Assembly: GCF_003576345.1 (NCBI RefSeq) | Contig: NZ_QWGB01000004.1 | Span: 280,650-344,649, forward strand | DNA from: Henriciella barbarensis | GTDB taxonomy: Bacteria > Pseudomonadota > Alphaproteobacteria > Caulobacterales > Hyphomonadaceae | Length of the DNA: 64,000 bases | Direction: 5' to 3' | Shown: positions 34,338 through 41,351 of the stretch, one piece after another | Layout of the letters: each line of letters starts with the position of its first letter | Position numbering within the stretch: position 1 is the stretch's first letter | The notes under the pieces: generated by a model | The model's database searches: none | Seen by the model: the letters and a program-made list of their open reading frames with translations, nothing else | What the model was told of the DNA's origin: nothing | Translations under genes and position numbers: made by a program

Positions 34338-34979
34338 ATGACTGGCGATCTTGTCTCCGTATTCACCGCGTCCTTCGTGACGTTCTTCGTTCTGATCGAT
34401 GCACTGGGCGTTGCGCCCGTTTTTGCGTCTCTGACAGCGAAGGGCGATGCACGCTATCGGCGCAGTATGGCGTGGCGTTCCATCCTGGTGGCGACGCTGA
34501 TCATATTCGGTTTTGCTTTCTTCGGTGCCTGGCTGCTGCGGCAGCTTCACATTACCATCGATGCGTTCCGGGCCGCTGGCGGCGCGCTTCTGTTCCTGAT
34601 CGCGCTGGATATGGTGTTCGAGAAGCGGACCGAGCGGCGCGAGTCGCGCGCTGATGAGTACCTCGAAGAGCATGAAAAACTGGACGATGTCTCTGTGTTT
34701 CCGATCGGCATTCCGATGCTGGCCGGGCCCGGTTCGATCGCGACTGCGATGCTGTTCATGTCCGAAGCGGCGAACTGGATGACGCAAGCTGTCGTGCTCG
34801 CCGCAATCGGCCTCAACATGTTGCTCTGCCTGATCGTGTTCCTGATTGCGAGCCCTCTGGTGCGCGCCATGGGGGACAGCGTGGCTGGTGCGATCACACG
34901 GATCTTCGGCGTTATACTCGCGGCCCTTTCGGTTCAGCTGCTAATCGACGGTCTGCAAGGCGCGTTCGCTACTGTCTGA
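34338..34979 (+). CDS. MarC-family integral membrane protein
   Basis: 213 residues with about six membrane segments. The N-terminus TFFVLIDALGVAPVFASLT and the segment FPIGIPMLAGPGSIATAMLF are the signature of the MarC/UPF0056 family. The function of the family is unproved; despite the name it does not cause multiple antibiotic resistance in E. coli. It is 19 bp after the small ORF and may share the flbT transcript. Confidence 0.9.
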   Translation: MTGDLVSVFTASFVTFFVLIDALGVAPVFASLTAKGDARYRRSMAWRSILVATLIIFGFAFFGAWLLRQLHITIDAFRAAGGALLFLIALDMVFEKRTERRESRADEYLEEHEKLDDVSVFPIGIPMLAGPGSIATAMLFMSEAANWMTQAVVLAAIGLNMLLCLIVFLIASPLVRAMGDSVAGAITRIFGVILAALSVQLLIDGLQGAFATV

Positions 34980-35006
34980 CATTCGTTCGTCGACGGCCAG
35001 AGACTG

Positions 35007-36302
35007 TCACTGCCAGCGAGAACTTTGCATCCTGTGAAACGCCGCCGCGATCGACCAGATCAGCGCAGCAAAAATGGCGACCAGTCCCAAGATCTGAAGC
35101 ACGAGGGATGTGGACCAGCGGATCCCGATTTGTGCAAGTTCGGTCACACGTGGGCCGATAGCCTTGGCGAGGGCCACTGCGCGATCGCTGCCCGACTGGG
35201 CAACGACTTCCAGCTTGCGGACATCCTCGGGCGATTTGGCGAGTTCGATGAGCGTAACTGCGCCAGCAGGCGTCGTTTCTGCAGCGATATGGGCGATCGA
35301 AGCGAGGTCGCGCCGGAGGCGTAACAGGCCGTCGGCGTTGAGCGCGTCCTCATAGGCGCCGAGCACCTGGCTCTGCCGGACGCTGGGCGGCACGACGGCA
35401 CTCACAACACCCGCAAGTCGATCGAGTAGTTCTTCTTCAGGCAGGGCAAGATCCACCCGCTCATCCAGATAGGCTGTGTAGGCATCGTCCAGGCGGCCGG
35501 CACGACCTGCCGCGCGAAGTACGGAGATCGCCGTCAGGAGCGCGGGCTCCGCCTCGCCATCGGCGACTTCGATGAGGCCGATGGCGCTGAGCCGCAACTG
35601 CAAGGTGTCGGTCGTCTCGCCGTTCACCCATTGTTGTGAGCGTCGGACGAGGTCTGCGCGGCTGCCAATCATCGAAAAGCCAGCGGAGGGGGCGTCTAGC
35701 GAAGGCTCGGGCTCGACCTGTTCAACGCTCTCCTCGCTAGGACCTTCGGTGGTTAGGTCGGTCGATGACTGATCGGTTGCCCGATTGGGGAACCCGGTAT
35801 TTCGTGAAGGAACCTCACCCGGTTGCGAATAGAGCATTCCGGGGCGTTCCACGGCGCGCTGATAGTCCGCGCGCACCTCATTTGGGAGGAAGAGAAGGCC
35901 CGCGCGTGTCAGGCGCTCATCTTCAGTGCCCGATTCCTCTGCGTTTACCGCAGCGAGAAGGGCGCGCCGGTCATTGCGGCTGAGCATGGCAGGCGCCGCC
36001 AGCAGGTAGCCACGTGCGGCCGAGAAATCGCGCAGCGCCAGTTCGTTTGCGATTTGCTCTGCCCAGTAGGCGCGCGAAGGAACGCCGTCAGGAACGATTG
36101 TCTCGAAGGCCTGATCAATCTCACGCCGGGTTTCCTCGCGTGCCTCTGCGTCCAAGCTGCCATCAAGGCTTTGAGTCGAATAGGCATTCACCAGAACGCG
36201 AACTGATAGCACCGCGAGGATGAGAAGCAGGCTGTTGAATACCAGCGCATGACGCCAGCTGCCCTTTTCTTCCAATTCCCTGCGCCGGTGATAGCGGGCC
36301 AT
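35007..36302 (-). CDS. hypothetical membrane protein with two terminal transmembrane segments
   Basis: 431 residues from the ATG at 36302. A short basic N-terminus (RYHRRRELEEKGS) precedes a membrane helix at about 19-38. A long hydrophilic alpha-helical region follows, with helical repeats that resemble TPR-like packing. An acidic, low-complexity stretch lies at about 165-205. A second membrane helix (TSLVLQILGLVAIFAALIWS) is near the C-terminus. The central part would be periplasmic. No domain or close family is recognised. The gene stands alone between marC and the divergent dksA. Confidence 0.72.
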   Translation of the reverse strand: MARYHRRRELEEKGSWRHALVFNSLLLILAVLSVRVLVNAYSTQSLDGSLDAEAREETRREIDQAFETIVPDGVPSRAYWAEQIANELALRDFSAARGYLLAAPAMLSRNDRRALLAAVNAEESGTEDERLTRAGLLFLPNEVRADYQRAVERPGMLYSQPGEVPSRNTGFPNRATDQSSTDLTTEGPSEESVEQVEPEPSLDAPSAGFSMIGSRADLVRRSQQWVNGETTDTLQLRLSAIGLIEVADGEAEPALLTAISVLRAAGRAGRLDDAYTAYLDERVDLALPEEELLDRLAGVVSAVVPPSVRQSQVLGAYEDALNADGLLRLRRDLASIAHIAAETTPAGAVTLIELAKSPEDVRKLEVVAQSGSDRAVALAKAIGPRVTELAQIGIRWSTSLVLQILGLVAIFAALIWSIAAAFHRMQSSRWQ

Positions 36303-36540
36303 ATACAAGACCTGATGTTCAATCTGGTTCGGTTGCGGTCGTTAGATGACCGCGTCGAAGCTATAGGGCACAGCACTCGCGGTGTCCGCAAGTGCCTGCA
36401 GCTACACAGACGACTGGCCCAAGGCTTGCAGAATTCAGGGCGTGTTCATGTGAGGGCGTGTAATTTAAACCTCATGTAATGGCTAATTGCGCAGAGGGGC
36501 AACACGCTATATAGGCCGCGCCAGTGGGAGGTATGAGACC

Positions 36541-36957
36541 ATGGCTGATACGAAGCTGAATGACTATATCCCGTCCGACGACGAGGAGTTCATGAACCCC
36601 CGTCAGCAGGCATTCTTCCGTATGCGTCTGGAGCATTGGAAGACCGACATTCTGAATGGCACTAAGTCTACGATCAACAATCTGCAGGAAGACTCAAGCA
36701 ATCTTCCGGACGTCGTCGACCGCGCATCCTCAGAAAGCGACAAGGCACTGGAGCTTCGCACCCGTGACCGTCAACGTAAGTTGATTTCGAAGATTGACGC
36801 AGCCCTGCGCCGTATTGACGAAGGCACATATGGTTATTGCGACGAGACAGGCGAGCCGATCAGTCTGCGCCGCCTCGAAGCGCGTCCAACCGCGACGCTG
36901 AGCCTTGAGGCGCAGGAGCGTCACGAGCGCAAGGAGCGGACGGTCCGCGACGACTGA
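36541..36957 (+). CDS. dksA: RNA polymerase-binding transcription factor DksA
   Basis: 138 residues. The coiled coil carries the tip DVVDRA (Asp57, Asp60, Ala62), matching the functional DxxDxA. The globular zinc finger keeps only the first of four cysteines: Cys100, Thr103, Ser121, Ala124 at the C-x2-C-x17-C-x2-C positions. Reduced cysteine sets are known in alphaproteobacterial DksA. With ppGpp it destabilises RNA polymerase open complexes at rRNA-type promoters. A strong terminator follows. Confidence 0.95.
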   Translation: MADTKLNDYIPSDDEEFMNPRQQAFFRMRLEHWKTDILNGTKSTINNLQEDSSNLPDVVDRASSESDKALELRTRDRQRKLISKIDAALRRIDEGTYGYCDETGEPISLRRLEARPTATLSLEAQERHERKERTVRDD

Positions 36958-36981
36958 GAGCTTTACCAGGCTTCAGAAACG

Positions 36982-37018
36982 AAAACGGCAGGGCCAGTCG
37001 AGGCCCTGCCGTTTTTTA
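36982..37018 (+). terminator. intrinsic terminator of dksA
   Basis: AAAACGGCAGGGCC pairs with GGCCCTGCCGTTTT around the loop AGTCGA, followed by more Ts. 12-14 bp stem, 24 bp after the dksA stop. Confidence 0.95.
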
Positions 37019-37221
37019 TCACCCAACGCCCGGCGGTTTGTTTTCGGTGCCGGTCCGCTGAGAGTGAAAATGACACGGGAATCCGAATCAAAAATTACCG
37101 CAACATTTCAAGCAGATTAATATCGGGTGGAGTTCGTTAATGATCGAGTCCCCGGAAATTAACCTTTGGCACTGAAAAACCGCTTCTGGAACCGATTCCA
37201 ATGCAGGCGGACTCGAAAATA

Positions 37222-37236
37222 CTAACGCTTCATTAA
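37222..37236 (+). promoter_or_regulatory. possible CtrA binding box
   Basis: CTAA-N7-TTAA (37222-37236) matches the consensus TTAA-N7-TTAA at 7 of 8 defined positions. It lies about 42 bp before the start of the FliM-like gene. CtrA controls flagellar genes in Caulobacter, and cckA, which phosphorylates it through ChpT, lies 4 kb downstream. Confidence 0.4.
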
Positions 37237-37277
37237 CCGGCACGGCCCAGTCTTAGAGACGGAGAGTTGGGGTTCCC

Positions 37278-38297
37278 ATGCGCGATACAGAACGTACCGA
37301 AGAGGACTGGTCCATGTCAGAAAGACGTGAGCGCGCCATCATGCGCGATGTGCCAAATGTGAGCCCACCGCCCATCTTGCCGGCCGCAGATGATTTCAAG
37401 CTTCCAACAGCGCGCGGTATCCTTTCCAAGGAAGAAATTCAGGCGCTGCTTCGCCCGGATCTGCCGAAAATCAATGATGCTGGCGATAGTTCGCAGCCTT
37501 TCGCCCGTGACCTCGACACCCGCGACGACGCGGATGAGGCAGCCCGCAAAGGCCGAAAGGTAGCTGCGCGTCTGTCGCGCGCTTTTGGAGAGCATGCAGG
37601 CCTTAAAGCTGCCGTCACGCTCGCTCACACGGCATCATTTGAAGATGCTGGCGAACTAGGCACGCAGGCAGAGCGGACGAGTACGAACGCTTTCGCTGTG
37701 TTCGCCAATGAAGACGGCGATGCGACGCACATTATCTGTCTTAGTGGGCAGCTGAACGACCAGCTCATCGCCAATGCTTGCGGGGCGCTCTCCCTTGCAG
37801 GATCGGTGGCCGCGGCACGCCAGCTAAGCGTCATTGATTGCGCTCTTATCCGGCAATTCATGTCGCCGTTTGCGAGATCGCTCGGATCGGACCTGTCGCT
37901 CGTCGGTATCGAGACCAACCCTGCCTACGTCTCGTCGCTCATGGCGGGAGATGCAGGCGTTCGCTTCACTTTCAATGTCGATGCAGCGGGGCAGCGTAGC
38001 GCGCTGTCGCTCTGGACAGTGGAGGCTGCTGACGACGAGCGCGCAGCAACCGTTCCAGCCGAACCATCCCGTGATGTTGAAAGTGTGACCGCACTACTGA
38101 CCGCGCGGATGGCAAGCTTAAGCGTACCGGTCAGCCGTCTTGCTTCCCTGAAAGAAGGCGACACGCTGCTGCTGGGCGTGCCTGCAGATCAGCCTGTCGA
38201 ACTGCTTTCCGGCGGGCGCAACGGCCGTGTCGCGTATGAAGGCGACCTTGGTCGCAAAGGTAACAGTATTGCGGTCCGTGTCCGGCAGTGTGCCTGA
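37278..38297 (+). CDS. FliM/FliN-family flagellar motor switch-like protein
   Basis: 339 residues from the ATG at 37278; a second ATG at 37314 is possible. Near residue 55, GILSKEEIQALL resembles the N-terminal EIDALL-type peptide of FliM that binds CheY-P. The middle domain (about 90-235) shows little similarity to the CheC-like FliM core. The C-terminal ~75 residues (VPVSRLASLKEGDTLLLGVP, then ending SIAVRV) form a SpoA/FliN domain. So it is a divergent FliM-like switch or C-ring protein. It lies alone, preceded by a possible CtrA box. Confidence 0.72.
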   Translation: MRDTERTEEDWSMSERRERAIMRDVPNVSPPPILPAADDFKLPTARGILSKEEIQALLRPDLPKINDAGDSSQPFARDLDTRDDADEAARKGRKVAARLSRAFGEHAGLKAAVTLAHTASFEDAGELGTQAERTSTNAFAVFANEDGDATHIICLSGQLNDQLIANACGALSLAGSVAAARQLSVIDCALIRQFMSPFARSLGSDLSLVGIETNPAYVSSLMAGDAGVRFTFNVDAAGQRSALSLWTVEAADDERAATVPAEPSRDVESVTALLTARMASLSVPVSRLASLKEGDTLLLGVPADQPVELLSGGRNGRVAYEGDLGRKGNSIAVRVRQCA

Positions 38298-38328
38298 CGC
38301 AGCCAGGTTGCCGCAAAACTGATCAGCG

Positions 38329-39210
38329 TTATCGTCCCCACCGGGCCGAACGGCCGCGACCATCAACATGCACGAACGGGCCGTGCACGGCATTGGCTTT
38401 ATAGCTGCCAAGGCCGCCGCGCGGGACCTCCTTTGTGTTGGCGAATAGATCCTGCGCGTAATCATAAAGAAAGTCGGCGTCGGCCTTATTAATTGCGCCA
38501 TCGCGGTTGATGTCATCCATCAAGCCGTCCTTCGGCGCGACATCGATATAGATGTCGGTCGCGTCTCCATACATATGTCGTGACAGGCGCGCCGAACCGA
38601 TTGCGGTGTTGTAGAATGGCGACCTGAAGGCGCTCATCACAAAGAACGTGTCCGCATCGGTAATACCATCGCGGTTGAGCGCGTCGAGGAGTACTTCAAG
38701 TCGTTTCAGATTGTCACTCGAGATCAGAAGGTATTTCGGCCAATGATCTGGTTGCTGGTGGCAGAGGAACTGACCGATCTGAAAACTGGGCGAGACGTTG
38801 ATGTCGCCGTAGCCCTCATCCAGCCGGATGAAGCCCCGAGGCGTTTTCTCAGGGTAGGCGCCCATGCGAAAACCATTGAGGCGCCCCTCCGCATCAACTC
38901 TGTCTGACGGCTCAAGCACGAATAGCGCGACCTTGTATTCCCGTTCGTCATCAAGGTTCCGGAATTCCAGTGAATAGGTGCCAGACACTTCAGGCGCGAT
39001 AAAGGCGTCAGCCGCTTCGATCCGATCGCCATTGAGGTATGCTGTCATGCCGGCGGGTACCGTCATCGGCACTGTTTCGGATGGCATCGCCATGTGATGC
39101 CAGACCGGGTGAGGAATATCCTTTCCATCTAGCGACACCGGCACGGTCGAAACCGCACCGGTGAAAGCTATCGCTTGGAGAATTGTCGTACCGAGCAAGC
39201 TGTTCATCAT
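38329..39210 (-). CDS. M15/YcbK-like peptidoglycan peptidase with an EF-hand-like insertion
   Basis: 293 residues with a weak signal-like N-terminus. The metal ligands are visible: His212 and Asp219 (SRHMYGDATDI) and His281/Asp283 (FVHVDGRG), typical of the M15_3 (formerly DUF882) group that includes E. coli MepK (YcbK). Between them lies a loop D233-I-N235-R-D237-G238-A-I240-xxx-D244, matching the calcium-binding pattern of EF-hands and dockerins. The N-terminal ~130 residues are beta-rich and unassigned. The gene is 5 bp downstream of an L,D-transpeptidase gene, as ycbB-ycbK in E. coli, so cleavage of 3-3 crosslinks is a reasonable guess. Confidence 0.8.
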   Translation of the reverse strand: MMNSLLGTTILQAIAFTGAVSTVPVSLDGKDIPHPVWHHMAMPSETVPMTVPAGMTAYLNGDRIEAADAFIAPEVSGTYSLEFRNLDDEREYKVALFVLEPSDRVDAEGRLNGFRMGAYPEKTPRGFIRLDEGYGDINVSPSFQIGQFLCHQQPDHWPKYLLISSDNLKRLEVLLDALNRDGITDADTFFVMSAFRSPFYNTAIGSARLSRHMYGDATDIYIDVAPKDGLMDDINRDGAINKADADFLYDYAQDLFANTKEVPRGGLGSYKANAVHGPFVHVDGRGRSARWGR

Positions 39211-39215
39211 GCGAA

Positions 39216-41054
39216 CTAGCCCCTCTCAGTCGCTTCGCTTGTTTGCGCGTTCGCAGTCTGGCCAATCGAGGACATGCGTTCAACCTGGCGGATTCCTTCA
39301 GTGCGATCATAGATATCGCGCCAGAAGTTTACGGTGCCGTCGTCATTCACAGTAACTGTCATATAGGTGATATGGATGGGCATCCGGCTCTGGAAGTCGA
39401 TGCGTGTGTTCCGGGTGGTCGACAGGGCATCGCGAACGTCATCAAGGCTTTCATTGCTATCATAGCTAGCAACCCATTCTGCCATCCTTTCGGGCTGCTC
39501 AAGGCGTATGCAACCTGAGCTGAAAGCCCGTTCTGCCCGGTCGAACAAATGGGTGCTCGGCGTGCCGTGCAGATAGATTGAGTACTGGTTCGGAAAGATG
39601 ATCTTCAATTCGCCAAGAGCATTCCCGCTGCCCGGTTGTTGCACCAAGCGATATTTACGGGCCGAGGATGGGTCATTCCAGTCGACTGAATAAGCGCTGA
39701 CCTCCGCGCCGCTTGAGCGGTCATAGATCTTGAAGTTCGCACGCTGCGCATAGGACGGGTCGCGGCGCAGCTTCGGAAGCTTGTCCTTCGCGACAATGCT
39801 GACGGGTGCGTACCAGCGCGGATTCGCGACGGTATACTCAATCTCGTCGTTGAAAGTTGGTGTAGCGCGGCTCGCCATACCTACGACAGACTTCATGGAA
39901 ATTTCGCGAGTGTCCCCATTCCAGCCTTCTACGGTATAGGAAGGAATATTGGCCCAAATATAGCGCTGATCTTCCGCTCCCTGAGCGCGCCAGCGCTCCA
40001 TGGAGCCGGCGATACGGGCCATCTTCGACTCGACGCTTTCATTCATCGCAGCCAGCGTTTTTGGGCCGATAACACCGTCCACTTCAATGCCGTGGCGCTG
40101 CTGGAAGGTTTTGACGGCTTCCACGAGGTCATCGCTATACAGCTTTGAATTGGTTTCCGTCTTGGTCACTGCAGCATTCCGGAAGAGATTAGCGCGACGA
40201 TTGCCGCTGGCGGTGGAATTGCGGCCCTGCAGAAAAACACTCTCTGAGCGATCCGCGTCAGCAAACAGCATACTTTCTGTATGGTCTTTTGGTCTGTCTG
40301 TGTAACCTTCGACGCTGAGGCGCTCCCGGATCGCCGGGACGCGTGGGTCACTGTCGCCTGCTTCCAGGCTCTCGCCCTCTGAAATTGCGAGCCATCCACC
40401 TGAATCGCGAATCTCACGATACTGGGCGAGCGCACCTTTCAGTGCAGCATATTGGGGATAGCCCGACTCAAAATCCTGAAAGCTCAGCGTATGTCCTTGC
40501 CCGGCCTCCAGTAGCTTCTTGGAAACGAGGGCCATGCGAGCTGAGTTTGAACCCGATTCGACAGCTTCGCCCTCATCACCAAGACCGCCACTGATGGCGG
40601 AGGCAATCCTGAGCCAGGCAGCCGTCAGGGCGAGGTCTGCTTTTGCCTGTTCAGATGCGTTACTTGTTGAAAATCGTTGGTCGATGAGTTGCTGCAGGTC
40701 TGATGCGAGAACGTCATCGCTGGCCAGACCGTGCTTGAAAAGATCGCCGGCGACGTCCTGAAGCCCTTGTGCACCTTGCTCGGTCCACACTGGCTGAAAC
40801 ATACGCTGAATATAAGCGCGGCGGGCGACTTCACTGACGCTCTTGTGCAGATCCTGGTCAAGTTCAGCCTCGAGCCAGTCATTCATCACAGCGGTTTCAA
40901 TCGCGTTTGGCAGCGGCGCCGAAACGGCGGCACCGGGCATGGCTGCCTGTTCTGTGGCGCTCGCAGCGCGGATTGCCGCTCCGTCTCCGCCGACCTGTGC
41001 AAGCGCGACTGGCGATGCCGAAGCAAGGATAACTGAGAGGAAAAGCGGTTTCAT
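39216..41054 (-). CDS. L,D-transpeptidase, YcbB (LdtD)-like
   Basis: 612 residues from the ATG at 41054 (AGGA upstream) with a signal peptide ending VALA-QVG. A peptidoglycan-binding domain (TFQQRHGIEVDGVIGPKTLA) precedes the YkuD catalytic domain, with HGTPSTHLF and the active-site cysteine in FSSGCIRLEQPERMA. Enzymes of this type make 3-3 (mDap-mDap) crosslinks in the wall. It is first in an operon with the M15 peptidase and divergent from cckA. Confidence 0.93.
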   Translation of the reverse strand: MKPLFLSVILASASPVALAQVGGDGAAIRAASATEQAAMPGAAVSAPLPNAIETAVMNDWLEAELDQDLHKSVSEVARRAYIQRMFQPVWTEQGAQGLQDVAGDLFKHGLASDDVLASDLQQLIDQRFSTSNASEQAKADLALTAAWLRIASAISGGLGDEGEAVESGSNSARMALVSKKLLEAGQGHTLSFQDFESGYPQYAALKGALAQYREIRDSGGWLAISEGESLEAGDSDPRVPAIRERLSVEGYTDRPKDHTESMLFADADRSESVFLQGRNSTASGNRRANLFRNAAVTKTETNSKLYSDDLVEAVKTFQQRHGIEVDGVIGPKTLAAMNESVESKMARIAGSMERWRAQGAEDQRYIWANIPSYTVEGWNGDTREISMKSVVGMASRATPTFNDEIEYTVANPRWYAPVSIVAKDKLPKLRRDPSYAQRANFKIYDRSSGAEVSAYSVDWNDPSSARKYRLVQQPGSGNALGELKIIFPNQYSIYLHGTPSTHLFDRAERAFSSGCIRLEQPERMAEWVASYDSNESLDDVRDALSTTRNTRIDFQSRMPIHITYMTVTVNDDGTVNFWRDIYDRTEGIRQVERMSSIGQTANAQTSEATERG

Positions 41055-41351
41055 TTTCGGGTCCTATGTCGCTGTGACTATTGCCAATCCAACGGAAGCA
41101 GTAGAGAGAGCGTTCCCGAGAAAGTTTGGTGCAGATCACTGGAACCAAAGCGCTGTTTCTGCGTGTCGGTGCGCTCATTGAGGCGCCAGACTGACCTTCG
41201 ATTAATGTAACTTTTTGAAACATTAACCATTCGCGTGGCAGCGTGCGCGGATGATGTAACCGCCCCACATTGCGTGCACTGTGGGCGTTTGCCGCTATCA
41301 TGCGATGATTCGAATCAGCGTGCGTCTTCCGCGCGCCCGGAGTTTGGCCCA

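Larger units (their letters stand above)
36958..37277. other. 320-bp gap: dksA terminator and AT-rich control region of the FliM-like gene
   Basis: After the terminator at 36982-37018 the region from about 37050 to 37245 is clearly AT-richer than its surroundings and holds several TTAA words, including the CtrA-like pair at 37222. No ORF with initiation signals or structured RNA was found. It is best read as a promoter region. Confidence 0.6.

Noticed and set aside
37162..37180. Possible sigma-54 promoter (TGGCAC) before the FliM-like gene
   Set aside because: The GC doublet that should lie 10 bp after GG is at the wrong spacing, so the -24/-12 pattern fails.
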